A stretch of DNA of 14,237 nucleotides from an uncultured Oscillospiraceae bacterium (GCA_934589665.1 CAKTOJ010000037.1:1-14237), one strand, 5' to 3'; positions 5,562 through 14,030 are shown, counted from the stretch's first letter. The notes: a model not told the origin generated them from the sequence alone. Translations and numbers: made by a program.

Positions 5562-6968
5562 ATGAGCATTGACAAGCAAATACTGCAAAGTATTGTTACG
5601 GATCAGAGCCGTCTGATTTTCGATACAGAAATCCCGAAGGAATATCTCAGCGACGCGCTGGGCCGACGTGAAGGGATTGCGGACGCACTGGTGTTTCCGC
5701 TGAGTACGCAGGAGGTCAGCAGCCTGCTGCGCTTCGCCCATGAAAACCACATCCCCGTCACGCCCCGCGGCGCGGGGACCAATCTGGTGGGCTCCACCGT
5801 GCCCGTCAAGGGCGGCATCATCCTCGACCTTTCCCGCATGAACCGCGTGCTGGAGCTGGACGAGGATACCATGACGCTCACCGTAGAGCCGGGCATCCTT
5901 TTGCAGGATTTGCAGGCGTATGTGGAGCGGCGCGGCTTCTTTTACCCGCCGGACCCCGGCGAGAAAGCGTCCAGCATTGGCGGCAATATCAGCACCAATG
6001 CCGGCGGGATGCGGGCGGTGAAGTACGGCGTCACCCGCGACTATGTGCGTGGTCTGGAAGCCGTCTTGGCGGACGGAACGGTTTTACAGATCGGCGGCAA
6101 GCAGGTCAAGGATGCCAGCGGCCTGTCCCTCAAGCACCTGCTCATCGGCTCTGAGGGGACGCTGGCCGTCATCACAAAATGTGTGCTGCGGCTGTTGCCA
6201 AAGCCGGAAACCTCCGTCAGCGTTCTGGTTCCCTACCCCGATCTGAATACCGGCATCCGAAGCGTGCTGACGATCCTGCGGGCTGATGCAAACCCCACTG
6301 CGGTGGAGTTCATGGAACGGAAGGTCGTGGCATTGGGTGAGGATTTCTCCAATGTGCGCTATCCCCGTCCCGACGCAGGCTCCTACATTCTCCTGACCTT
6401 TGACGGACACCGGAGCGAGGTGGAGGCCAACGCTGCACGGGTGCGCGGGCTGGCATTGGAAAACGGGGCACTGGATTATATTGTGCTCACCGATCCGGCA
6501 CAGGCGGCAGACATCTGGAAGGTCCGTGGTGCATTGGTCAAAGCGGTGGAAGCCGTTTCCGAGCAGGAGCCGGTGGACATCGTGGTGCCCATCAGCCATA
6601 CGGCGGATTTCATCCGCTTCATCAACGAACTGGAAGCGTCCTCCGGCATGCAGATGATCAGCTTCGGCCATGCCGGCGACGGCAACGTACATCTGTGCGT
6701 TGTCCGCGGCGGCCGTGATGAAGGCACATGGCAGCGCGAGCTGCATGCCAATATGGATGCCGCCTATGCCGAGGCCTACCGGCTCGGCGGCGTGGCCTCC
6801 GGTGAGCACGGCATCGGCCTTTCCAAACGCCGCTATTTTCTGCACGAGACGCCAAGGGAGAACCTTGCCGTTATGAACGCCGTGAAAACGGCGCTTGACC
6901 CGCTGCATATTCTAAACGATCAAAAATCTTACATCATAGGAGGAGACTACCATGCAGAAGCTCTCTGA
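5562..6968 (+). CDS. FAD-linked D-2-hydroxyacid dehydrogenase (GlcD-like)
   Basis: A 468-residue flavoenzyme of the VAO/PCMH family that oxidises a D-2-hydroxy acid to its 2-oxo acid. The ATG at 5562 follows AGGGAGGA. The FAD-binding part shows PRGAGTNLVG (from residue 68) and PDPGEKASSIGGNISTNAGG. The C-terminal FAD-oxidase domain shows GHAGDGNVH (369-377) and GEHGIG (414-419). Length fits bacterial GlcD and D-lactate dehydrogenase relatives. There is no attached Fe-S domain and no etfAB next to it, so the electron acceptor is unknown. It sits between metQ and an aminotransferase gene that it overlaps by 17 nt. This suggests a substrate such as D-2-hydroxy-4-methylthiobutanoate, giving the keto acid of methionine. 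Glycolate, lactate or other hydroxy acids are equally possible by family alone. Confidence 0.88.
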   Translation: MSIDKQILQSIVTDQSRLIFDTEIPKEYLSDALGRREGIADALVFPLSTQEVSSLLRFAHENHIPVTPRGAGTNLVGSTVPVKGGIILDLSRMNRVLELDEDTMTLTVEPGILLQDLQAYVERRGFFYPPDPGEKASSIGGNISTNAGGMRAVKYGVTRDYVRGLEAVLADGTVLQIGGKQVKDASGLSLKHLLIGSEGTLAVITKCVLRLLPKPETSVSVLVPYPDLNTGIRSVLTILRADANPTAVEFMERKVVALGEDFSNVRYPRPDAGSYILLTFDGHRSEVEANAARVRGLALENGALDYIVLTDPAQAADIWKVRGALVKAVEAVSEQEPVDIVVPISHTADFIRFINELEASSGMQMISFGHAGDGNVHLCVVRGGRDEGTWQRELHANMDAAYAEAYRLGGVASGEHGIGLSKRRYFLHETPRENLAVMNAVKTALDPLHILNDQKSYIIGGDYHAEAL

Positions 6969-8127
6969 GCGCACCGCAAGCTTTACCGATTCCGTCATCC
7001 GCCGCATGACCCGTATATCCAATCAGTACGGTGCCGTCAATCTTTCACAGGGCTTTCCTGATTTCGCTCCGCCGCGTGAGATTGTTGACCGCATGGCGCA
7101 GGTCGCCTACGAGGATTATCACCAATATTCCATCACCTGGGGCGCGCAGGATTTCCGGGAGGCGCTGGCCGCCAAGCAGTCCCATTATATGGGACGCGTC
7201 ATCGATCCCAACGGTGAGATCGTTACCACCTGCGGCAGCACGGAGGCGATGATGGCCGCCATGATGACCGTGACCAATCCCGGCGATAAGGTTGTGATCT
7301 TCTCCCCGTTCTACGAAAACTATGGTGCGGACACCATTCTCTCCGGCGCCGAACCCATCTACGTACCGCTGACGCCTCCGGATTTTCACTTTGACCCTAA
7401 TGTGCTGGAGGATGCATTCCGCCAGCATCCCAAGGCACTGGTGCTCTGCAATCCCTCCAACCCCTGCGGCAAGGTCTTTACCCGTGAAGAGCTGGAAACC
7501 ATTGCGGCGCTGGCCGCCAAGTACGATGTGTATGTCATCACCGACGAGGTCTATGAGCACATCGTCTACGCCCCTCACAAGCACACCTACTTCGCCACGC
7601 TGCCGGGCATGTGGGAGCGGACCATCTCCTGCTCCTCCCTCTCCAAGACCTACTCCATCACCGGCTGGCGTCTGGGATACATCATCGCCCCGCCGGAGAT
7701 CATTGACCGCGCAAAAAAAGTGCATGATTTCCTGACCGTCGGCGCGGCGGCCCCCTTACAGGAGGCCGTGATCCCGGGGCTGAAATTCGGGCAGGACTAC
7801 TATGACGACCTGCTGGCTAAATATACCCACAAGAAAAAGCTGTTCCTCAAGGGGCTGGATGATCTGCACATCGTCCACAACGATCCGGAGGGTGCGTACT
7901 ATGTCCTGCTGGATATCTCGGAGTTTGGCTACGACAGCGATCTGAAGTTCTGCGAGGATCTGGCCCGTCTGGTGGGCGTCGGGGCCGTTCCCGGCTCCAG
8001 CTTCTTCCGTGAGCCGGTAAATCACCTCATCCGCTTCCACTTTGCCAAGAAGGACGAGACACTTCTCGAGGCGCTGAACCGTCTGGAGAGCCTGCGGGCA
8101 AAAATTCCCTCCCAAAAGCGTGGCTGA
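6952..8127 (+). CDS. PLP-dependent aminotransferase, class I/II (methionine/kynurenine type)
   Basis: A 391-residue fold-type I aminotransferase. The ATG at 6952 follows GGAGGAG and lies inside the end of the dehydrogenase gene, so the two are probably translated together. Visible features are AVNLSQGFPDF near residues 28-38, CNPSNPCGK with the PLP-contacting Asn, ITDEVYEH with the conserved Asp and Tyr, SLSKTYSITGWRLGY with the PLP-binding Lys232, and a C-terminal Arg (HLIRFHF) of the kind that holds the substrate carboxylate. The NLSQGFPDF motif recalls the YbdL methionine aminotransferase and kynurenine aminotransferase group. With metNIQ upstream, interconversion of methionine and 4-methylthio-2-oxobutanoate is a good guess. 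Aspartate or aromatic substrates cannot be excluded. Confidence 0.9.
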   Translation: MQKLSERTASFTDSVIRRMTRISNQYGAVNLSQGFPDFAPPREIVDRMAQVAYEDYHQYSITWGAQDFREALAAKQSHYMGRVIDPNGEIVTTCGSTEAMMAAMMTVTNPGDKVVIFSPFYENYGADTILSGAEPIYVPLTPPDFHFDPNVLEDAFRQHPKALVLCNPSNPCGKVFTREELETIAALAAKYDVYVITDEVYEHIVYAPHKHTYFATLPGMWERTISCSSLSKTYSITGWRLGYIIAPPEIIDRAKKVHDFLTVGAAAPLQEAVIPGLKFGQDYYDDLLAKYTHKKKLFLKGLDDLHIVHNDPEGAYYVLLDISEFGYDSDLKFCEDLARLVGVGAVPGSSFFREPVNHLIRFHFAKKDETLLEALNRLESLRAKIPSQKRG

Positions 8128-8160
8128 TTGGAGGCCATAATTCATGTAAAGCTAATTTTT

Positions 8161-8193
8161 AAGCAGTCACGATTTCTCGTGACTGCTTTTTTT
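8161..8193 (+). terminator. Intrinsic terminator at the end of the methionine unit
   Basis: A perfect 12-bp stem (AAGCAGTCACGA, 8161-8172, paired with 8177-8188) with a TTTC loop runs into seven T residues (8187-8193). It lies 33 nt after the aminotransferase stop. The opposite strand has A rather than T residues after the stem, so it serves only the plus-strand unit. Confidence 0.93.
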
Positions 8194-8240
8194 CGCGTAA
8201 AAGGGCAGCTTTTATAAGCAAAATCAGTGCTCGGAATGCC

Positions 8241-8744
8241 TCACGTGTTCTCCGCGCCTGTCAGATACATACTGTCCAGAAGGTCCCTGCCTGCGGCGGT
8301 GCGGAACACGCGCTCACGAAAATTTCTGATTGCAGAGCGTGCATAATCGCTCTCGCCCGCGTTGACCAGAAAATCCGCTTCCAGCAGAATTTGATGATCC
8401 AGGCCATCGACATTGGTGTAGGTATGATGATGGGCCACCAGCCACGAAATGCGCTTCACGTCAGAACGTCCGACCGGAAGTCCCTCGAAAAACGTCTCCA
8501 CCAGCGGCGGGCTTTCCAGCTCCTGATGCTTTCCGTCGGTGTCACCGTATTTTTCCCGGCACAGCGGGCAGGCAATATCATGCACCATGGCAGTAAGCTC
8601 CAAAATCTCCTGCGTGTGCTGATCCAGCCCCTCCAGTTCTCCGATGGTCTTTGCCATCGCCCAGACCTTGAGGAAATGGTCGATGTCATGGAGGCTGCCA
8701 TTGGAAAATCGAATCATCTTTTGTGCTGCGGCTGCAACGATCAT
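8241..8744 (-). CDS. HD-domain phosphohydrolase-like protein
   Basis: A 167-residue protein of the HD metal-dependent phosphohydrolase superfamily. The ATG at 8744 has GGAGG 8 nt upstream. The metal-binding pattern is visible as HDIDHFLKV, then MVHDIACP (the HD pair), then AHHHTYTNVDG and a later Asp in LEADFLVNAGE. Relatives hydrolyse nucleotides or phosphoester metabolites, but many small HD proteins of this type have no known substrate. CPLCREKYGD directly after the HD pair has a CxxC pair that might bind metal. It starts 14 nt after the ogt stop, so the two form an operon; a role near DNA repair or nucleotide clean-up is only suggested by this. Confidence 0.82.
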   Translation of the reverse strand: MIVAAAAQKMIRFSNGSLHDIDHFLKVWAMAKTIGELEGLDQHTQEILELTAMVHDIACPLCREKYGDTDGKHQELESPPLVETFFEGLPVGRSDVKRISWLVAHHHTYTNVDGLDHQILLEADFLVNAGESDYARSAIRNFRERVFRTAAGRDLLDSMYLTGAENT

Positions 8745-8758
8745 AGGTTTATCCTCCC

Positions 8759-9292
8759 TTAAAGCGCAGTGCCCTTCTTCGGCACGAAAAAATGCGTCAT
8801 GTCGGCGCGCTCCAACTCCAGAAGCTTTACTTTACGCCAGACGCCGCCGGCATACCCCGTCAAACTGCCGTTTGTGCCGACAACCCGGTGGCAGGGAATC
8901 ATCAGGGAGATCGGATTATGCCCGACCGCACCGCCGACCGCCTGTGCCGACATTCCGGAGAGCCCCTGCCGCCTTGCGGCCTCGGCGGCAATTTCGCCGT
9001 AGGTCATGGTTTTTCCGTAGGGGATCGTCAGCATGATATCGCAGACCCGTTTTCGAAACGGGGTGGAATCATAACGCAGCGGCGGCGTGAAATCCGGTGC
9101 GTGCCCGGAAAAATAGACGTCCAGCCAACGCCTGGCAGCATGAAGCAGCGGATGCTCCTTTTCCTCAAGCCGCTCCGGCAGAATATTTCCAAAATACTTC
9201 TGCCCGTTAAACCACAGGCCGATGACTGCCGCTTCGTCACAGGCAAGCGTGATCGTGCCAAGCGGCGAAGCATACTGCATTGTGTAAACCAT
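8759..9292 (-). CDS. ogt: Methylated-DNA--[protein]-cysteine S-methyltransferase
   Basis: A 177-residue suicide DNA repair protein that moves a methyl group from O6-alkylguanine (or O4-alkylthymine) to its own Cys. The active site IPCHRV gives Cys134, followed by GSLTGYAGG. The DNA-binding helix-turn-helix region is seen as PYGKTMTYGEIAAEAARRQG. The start at 9292 (MVYTMQYASPLGTITLA) fits the usual N-terminus, although the SD is weak; the open frame runs far upstream but that extension looks noncoding. Length is normal for Ogt without an Ada regulatory domain. It is the first gene of a two-gene operon with the HD protein and is convergent with the aminotransferase. Confidence 0.92.
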   Translation of the reverse strand: MVYTMQYASPLGTITLACDEAAVIGLWFNGQKYFGNILPERLEEKEHPLLHAARRWLDVYFSGHAPDFTPPLRYDSTPFRKRVCDIMLTIPYGKTMTYGEIAAEAARRQGLSGMSAQAVGGAVGHNPISLMIPCHRVVGTNGSLTGYAGGVWRKVKLLELERADMTHFFVPKKGTAL

Positions 9293-9395
9293 AGCGCGCA
9301 CCCCATTGATAAAGCACTTCTTCAGCCGCGGCGGCGCGGCAGCCCGTCCACAGCACATCCGTATCGCTGCGGCGCACTCTGCCTCATGCACGCAC

Positions 9396-9413
9396 AGCTG
9401 CCTGCAGGCAGCT
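9396..9413. promoter_or_regulatory. Perfect 18-bp palindrome over the predicted ogt start site
   Basis: AGCTGCCTGCAGGCAGCT is its own reverse complement. It begins 3 bp downstream of the predicted ogt -10 box, covering the expected start of transcription. It could be an operator or, as RNA, a 5' hairpin of the ogt message. Confidence 0.5.
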
Positions 9414-9415
9414 TT

Positions 9416-9444
9416 ATTATAAACAGCGCGATGGCTTCCCGCAA
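9416..9444 (-). promoter_or_regulatory. Candidate ogt promoter
   Basis: On the minus strand TTGCGG (9444-9439) and a perfect TATAAT (9421-9416) are 17 nt apart. The start would fall near 9409, leaving an untranslated leader of about 117 nt before the chosen ogt ATG. Confidence 0.55.
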
Positions 9445-9515
9445 GCCCCGCAGGCTTGAAATTTCCAGACGGCACGCAAGTGCACAAAAAGAATAGCTTT
9501 TTCTGAAAAAGGGTG

Positions 9516-9521
9516 TATAAT
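9516..9521 (+). promoter_or_regulatory. Candidate -10 box for the histidine kinase operon
   Basis: A perfect TATAAT lies 55 nt upstream of the kinase ATG. No good -35 is seen at 16-18 nt, so an activator may be needed, or the match is chance. Confidence 0.45.
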
Positions 9522-9576
9522 GGAATATTTTTGAACGTTTTGAAGCGAAAAATCGCATAAGGAAGAAATACATACG

Positions 9577-11796
9577 ATGGAACCGTTAAAACGAAAAAAT
9601 ACACAGCCGGGCAAAGCGGCGCTGATTCTGTGCAATATCGCTCTGATGGCGGCTGTCGTTCTCTTTACGGTCTGGTATTCCGGCAATGTTCGCGCCACGC
9701 AGGAGCAGCTCATGCGCGAGAACTTCTGCAACACGGTGGATACGATGCGGCAGATCTCAGCCCGTTATTTATCAGAGGAGCTGTCGAGTGCCGAGAGCTG
9801 GGCCGCATACATTGAACAGCAGCATATGTCCATGGATGAAGCGCTGGACTATATCCGGTCGATCAGCAGTCAGGCAGACTGCGAGGCGCACCTTGTGGAT
9901 ATGGACACCTTCGAGGCGTGGAGCACAAACGTCATATCGGGCAGCAATACCATTGGGATCTACCGTAAATATTATGAGGAGAGCGCTCTCTTTCCGGATG
10001 ATTATATCGTCCGGATGCAGAAGATGTATGACGGCGGGAAATATGTGCTCGGCAAATACAGAACGCAGGAATCCCAGCGCACAGTGATCAGCGTGGGACT
10101 TCGGGTTACGCTGCGCCAAGCGGATGGCTCAGACCGTGGTTATCTGCTGCTGCGCGTAGTGCCGATCGAACGGATGAAGGCGCTGTGGCTGTTTCCTGTG
10201 AACTATCCCTCCGCTGAGATTGGGTTGATCGACGAGCGCGGCTGGTATGTGATCCCATCTCGCTCCATGCGCTCGGAAAACTTTACGGAATTTGTTCGGG
10301 CCTATAATTTCCCGGATGATTTTTACGGTGCAGATACGCTGCTATCACAGCTCAAAGAGCAGGACAACGGTCTGCTGGAGCTGAAGGATTCCAAAGGTCA
10401 GCTGTGCTACTGGTACTATTCCCGTCTGGAGGAGTTTGAGGGGCTGGACCTGCTGGGGTATATCCCCGTTTCGGTCCTGTCATCCAAGTCCGAAAGCGTG
10501 TCCATCATCCTTACGGTGTCAGGCGTTCTGCTGCTCATTGCGCTCATTGACGGCGCATACATCCTGAATATCAACCGCCAGCTTCGTCTGACGGCCAAGG
10601 TCGCAAAAAAGGCGAGCAGCGCCAAAACCGAATTTCTCTCCTCCATGTCGCATGACATCCGCACGCCGCTCAACGCCGTGCTTGGCATGACGGAATTGGC
10701 ACAGAGCCACATAAACGATACCGACTATGTGCAGGAATGCCTGCGGAAGATCTCCGTCTCCGGCAATCACCTCCTGACGCTCATCAACGACATTCTGGAT
10801 ATTTCCCGCGTGGAGAGCGGACGCATCAACATCACGCCCACGCCCTTTGATGTGCTTCAGCTCGTCTCCGAGCTCGAAAACATTACGCGTCCGCAGGCCG
10901 TCGAGCACGGACTCACGTTCGAGGTCCGCTTCCGGGAGCTGCCTGTGCCGCACCTCATGGGCGATAAGCTGCGCCTGACGCAGATCTATTTGAACCTGCT
11001 CAATAACGCCGTCAAATATACAGACCCCGGCGGCAGCATTTATCTTGAGGTCTGGGAGGAAGTGTCTGCCGGTGACGGTGTAACGCTCGCCTGTAAGATC
11101 GGGGACATGGGCATCGGTATGTCGCCGGAGTTTCAGAAGACCATGTACGACCCCTTCACCCGCGTGGCCGACAGCCGCATCGACAATACCCAGGGCACGG
11201 GCCTTGGACTGGCCATCGTCAAGCGCATGGTGGACCTGATGGGCGGCTCCATCGGGTGCACAAGTACCGAGGGCTCCGGTACCACCTTCACCGTCTCCAT
11301 TCCGCTGACGGCAGTGCCCGCCTCGGTGCCCGCACCGCAGGAGAGCGCAAAGGACGAGCCGGAACCGCGCAATGACCTGGTAGGCGCAAAGCTGCTGATC
11401 GCCGAGGATAACGAGCTCAACTGGGAGATCATCTCCGAAATGCTGAGCGGCTACGGTATCCGCTGCGATCACGCTGAAAACGGCCGCATCTGCGTGGATA
11501 AGCTGACCGCCGCACCGCCGGGCACCTATGATTTGGTGCTGATGGATATTCAGATGCCGGTTCTCAACGGCCGCGATGCCACGCGTGAAGTGCGCGGGAG
11601 CGGGCGTGAGGATCTGCGCGTACTGCCCATCGTCGCCATGACGGCGGACGCTTTTGCCGAAGATGTTCAATTGTGTATCGACGCCGGCATGGACGCCCAT
11701 GTGGCCAAGCCGGTAGAAATCGAAAAGGTCTTGGCGGCCATCCGCATGCTGCTCTCTCGAAGGGGCGGCACAGACAGCCGCCAGGGCAAGGAATAA
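9577..11796 (+). CDS. Hybrid sensor histidine kinase with C-terminal receiver
   Basis: A 739-residue membrane sensor. A first membrane segment lies at about residues 14-35. An extracellular sensor of about 270 residues follows, then a second membrane segment near 309-328. The HisKA domain contains the phosphoacceptor His359 in SSMSHDIRTPLNAVLG. The ATPase domain shows NLLNNAVKYT (N box), GDMGIGMS (G1) and GTGLGLAIVKRMVDLMGG (G2). A receiver domain starts at about KLLIAEDNELNWEI with Asp657 in LMDIQMPVLNGRDA and a Lys in HVAKPVE. The sensor looks like the Cache-type periplasmic folds of such kinases, but this is inferred from layout. No HPt protein or DNA-binding response regulator follows. 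A lipoprotein gene starts 13 nt downstream and may supply the ligand. Confidence 0.92.
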   Translation: MEPLKRKNTQPGKAALILCNIALMAAVVLFTVWYSGNVRATQEQLMRENFCNTVDTMRQISARYLSEELSSAESWAAYIEQQHMSMDEALDYIRSISSQADCEAHLVDMDTFEAWSTNVISGSNTIGIYRKYYEESALFPDDYIVRMQKMYDGGKYVLGKYRTQESQRTVISVGLRVTLRQADGSDRGYLLLRVVPIERMKALWLFPVNYPSAEIGLIDERGWYVIPSRSMRSENFTEFVRAYNFPDDFYGADTLLSQLKEQDNGLLELKDSKGQLCYWYYSRLEEFEGLDLLGYIPVSVLSSKSESVSIILTVSGVLLLIALIDGAYILNINRQLRLTAKVAKKASSAKTEFLSSMSHDIRTPLNAVLGMTELAQSHINDTDYVQECLRKISVSGNHLLTLINDILDISRVESGRINITPTPFDVLQLVSELENITRPQAVEHGLTFEVRFRELPVPHLMGDKLRLTQIYLNLLNNAVKYTDPGGSIYLEVWEEVSAGDGVTLACKIGDMGIGMSPEFQKTMYDPFTRVADSRIDNTQGTGLGLAIVKRMVDLMGGSIGCTSTEGSGTTFTVSIPLTAVPASVPAPQESAKDEPEPRNDLVGAKLLIAEDNELNWEIISEMLSGYGIRCDHAENGRICVDKLTAAPPGTYDLVLMDIQMPVLNGRDATREVRGSGREDLRVLPIVAMTADAFAEDVQLCIDAGMDAHVAKPVEIEKVLAAIRMLLSRRGGTDSRQGKE

Positions 11797-11809
11797 GAGA
11801 GGGAAACAT

Positions 11810-13105
11810 ATGAAATACACAGCCAAAGTGCTATCGCTTCTGCTATCCGCGCTGATACTGCTCACGGCGTGCAGCAGCCAGAAAACGCCGGATGTACAGC
11901 CCGCGCCGGGCAGCGGCACCGCCGCCGGAGGCGAATTTGTCCCGCAGCTGGATACGGACGCCGCCGTTGATCTCGATGCAGCGGTGTTCTTCGGCAATTT
12001 TGAGGCGTTCGATCAGGTCATCAACCACTTTAACGAGTATTATCCGCACGTCACAATCACCTACGAGCAAGTCAGCAACAGCGACCCGCAGTTTCTGGCG
12101 GATAATCCCTCGATCGACATTTTTATGACCTCGACGGAAAAAGGCTATCCCACAGACACCTGTGTCGATCTGACGGAAGCGGGCGTGGATGTCAGTGCGG
12201 TGGCGGATGGAATGCTCAATGCCGGGACGGTGGACGGCAGGCTTCTGACGATTCCCATGGGTCTGACGCTCAAGGGCATTGTTGTCAACAAGACGCTGCT
12301 TGCAAATGAGGCCCTTGAGGTCCCGGAAACTTGGGACGATTTCCTCAGCGTACTCGCGGCGCTTCAGGAAAAAGGCTATACGCCCATTCAGGGTCCCAGC
12401 AGTGTGATCGGCACGCTCATCTACAACATGGGTATGGATCTGCTCAGCAGCGACCCCGCGCTGTATGAATCTGTCTGCAGCGGCGATGCGGAGGGCGCGG
12501 CCGCCCTGAAGGATGTTTATGAACGGGCGCTGGCCCTGCGGGACTACATCTCCCTTGAGGTCAACGCGGAATATCCCGAAGATAACTATGATGGCTCTAT
12601 TCTCAAATTTTTTGAGGGCGATGTACCGTTCTGGGTCTGCGACACGGAGAAGGTCAGCGGCATGAAAAAGCGCGAGTCCAAGTCGGAAGCGTTCAGTGCC
12701 GCTCCCTTTGAATACGAATTTATGTATGCCCCGGTGGGCGACAACGGCGTTTATGAGTACGTCGAGCCGTGGTACGGCTTCGCGGCCAACAAAAACAGCG
12801 ACGTAAAGGACTATGCGGTGGAGTTTCTGCGTTTTATGGCCCGTCAGGACGAACTGAATACGCTCGCCTCCGTCAAGGGCGTTCCGTCCGCCGCCAGAGA
12901 AACGACGGATGAACGCTATGCCGCGCTGAACGATGCCGAAAAGGTGGAAATGAGGGTCGTCAGCGACGGAACTGTCCCCGCCTACATCGGTACGCTCCTG
13001 AGCCATGCAGCAAACGAGCTGCTGGATGGCAGCATCGCAAGCGCCGGCGATGCAGTCGCGGCGTTTGCCGCCCATTGCGTAGAGTCCATGCAGAGTGCGG
13101 GCTAA
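11810..13105 (+). CDS. Extracellular solute-binding lipoprotein (family 1, sugar type)
   Basis: A 431-residue lipoprotein. The ATG at 11810 has GAGAGGG upstream. The signal sequence ends in lipobox LTAC with Cys21, followed by a Pro/Gly-rich linker. The mature region resembles family 1 ABC solute-binding proteins: FDQVINHFNEYYPHVTITYEQV near the N-terminus, a permissive hinge with IPMGLTLKGIVVNKTLL, and PETWDDFLSVLAALQEKGYTPI. This family usually binds sugars or oligosaccharides. No permease or ATPase gene is close by. Its tight spacing after the hybrid kinase suggests that it presents a ligand to the kinase sensor, as some solute-binding proteins do, instead of, or besides, feeding a transporter encoded elsewhere. 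Confidence 0.88.
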   Translation: MKYTAKVLSLLLSALILLTACSSQKTPDVQPAPGSGTAAGGEFVPQLDTDAAVDLDAAVFFGNFEAFDQVINHFNEYYPHVTITYEQVSNSDPQFLADNPSIDIFMTSTEKGYPTDTCVDLTEAGVDVSAVADGMLNAGTVDGRLLTIPMGLTLKGIVVNKTLLANEALEVPETWDDFLSVLAALQEKGYTPIQGPSSVIGTLIYNMGMDLLSSDPALYESVCSGDAEGAAALKDVYERALALRDYISLEVNAEYPEDNYDGSILKFFEGDVPFWVCDTEKVSGMKKRESKSEAFSAAPFEYEFMYAPVGDNGVYEYVEPWYGFAANKNSDVKDYAVEFLRFMARQDELNTLASVKGVPSAARETTDERYAALNDAEKVEMRVVSDGTVPAYIGTLLSHAANELLDGSIASAGDAVAAFAAHCVESMQSAG

Positions 13106-13143
13106 GCAGGAAAAATAAACACTCGAAAAATAAGGACGCCGCT

Positions 13144-14028
13144 ATGCTCAAACAACTCAAATACTTTCAATCTGTTGTTCGCTTGAACAGCTTTTCCGAG
13201 GCGGCAGAGGAAAATTTCATTTCACAATCCGCCATTTCCCAGCAGGTACAGACGTTGGAGCGGGAGCTGGGCTTCCAACTGCTTGAGCGCAAAAACCGCA
13301 GCTTTACCCTGACGCCCGCAGGGCAATACTTCTATCAAAAAAGTCTGATTCTGACGGCGGACTATGAGCGGATGTGCAGTGAGGCCGCTAAAATCGCCAA
13401 GGGCGATCGGGCCAGTCTCAAGATTGGGTATCTGCGCTGCTATACCGGCGGCGAATTTCACCGCGCCTTGGAGCTGTTTTCGGAAAAGCATCCGGATGTG
13501 GATGTGTCGGTCGCTTACGGCAATCACGAGGAGCTGTACGCCATGCTGCGCTCGGAGGGAGTGAATCTGATCCTGAACGACCAGCGGCGGGCGTTTTCGG
13601 GTGAATATATAAATCTGCTTCTGACCACCTGCGAAAGCTATGTGGAGGTCTCCGCGCGCAGCCCCTTGGCCCAGCTTTCTCAAATCACCCCGGCAGAGCT
13701 GAAAAACATCCCCTGCATTCTGGTGGCGTCCCCGGCGCAGAGAGAAACGGAGCAGGAATACTATCGGACGATCGTTGGGCTTCAGGGTGAGTTTTTGTAT
13801 GCGGAAAACATGGAGGAAGCCCGGCTGATGGTGATTTCCCGCAAGGGCTTTCTTCCGGTGGAAGGAGCCTCTGCTCTGCCGACCATGGGAAATGCCATCG
13901 TGCGGCTTCCTTTGGTACGCGGTGGAGAACCGATCCTGCGAAATTACTGTGCCTTCTGGAAAAAGGACAACTCTGGCTACTATGTGGAGGAGTTTGCCGA
14001 GCTGCTGAAGGCGCAATTTGGAAAATGA
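13144..14028 (+). CDS. LysR-family transcriptional regulator
   Basis: A 294-residue regulator. The ATG at 13144 (MLKQLKYFQSVV) is chosen because the family begins at this motif and AAGGA lies 7-8 nt upstream; an in-frame start at 13075 would overlap the lipoprotein gene. Residues 1-60 form the winged helix-turn-helix (SFSEAAEENFISQSAISQQVQTLE, here split: SFSEAAEENFI then SQSAISQQVQTLERELG), followed by LLERKNRSFTLTPAG. The rest is the effector-binding domain. It starts 38 nt after the lipoprotein stop on the same strand, so co-transcription is likely. It could control the kinase and lipoprotein genes. The effector is unknown; LysR proteins usually regulate a nearby or own promoter. Confidence 0.92.
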   Translation: MLKQLKYFQSVVRLNSFSEAAEENFISQSAISQQVQTLERELGFQLLERKNRSFTLTPAGQYFYQKSLILTADYERMCSEAAKIAKGDRASLKIGYLRCYTGGEFHRALELFSEKHPDVDVSVAYGNHEELYAMLRSEGVNLILNDQRRAFSGEYINLLLTTCESYVEVSARSPLAQLSQITPAELKNIPCILVASPAQRETEQEYYRTIVGLQGEFLYAENMEEARLMVISRKGFLPVEGASALPTMGNAIVRLPLVRGGEPILRNYCAFWKKDNSGYYVEEFAELLKAQFGK

Positions 14029-14030
14029 TC

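Larger units (their letters stand above)
9293..9576. other. Divergent intergenic region between ogt and the histidine kinase
   Basis: This 284-nt stretch holds the probable ogt promoter, an 18-bp palindrome, a small inverted repeat AAGCC/GGCTT (9443-9457) and a -10 box for the kinase. No extra gene was seen; open frames running through it lack ribosome binding sites. Confidence 0.6.

Noticed and set aside
9293..9604. N-terminal extension of ogt to 281 residues
   Set aside because: The extra 104 residues do not resemble Ada or Ogt and cover the divergent promoters; the family start is at 9292.
10519..11997. Long 492-codon minus-strand open frame
   Set aside because: It lies antisense to the histidine kinase gene and the lipoprotein start; long antisense frames are common in GC-rich codon usage and it shows no domain.
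11843..13075. 410-codon minus-strand open frame
   Set aside because: Antisense shadow of the solute-binding lipoprotein gene, with no motif and no ribosome binding site seen.
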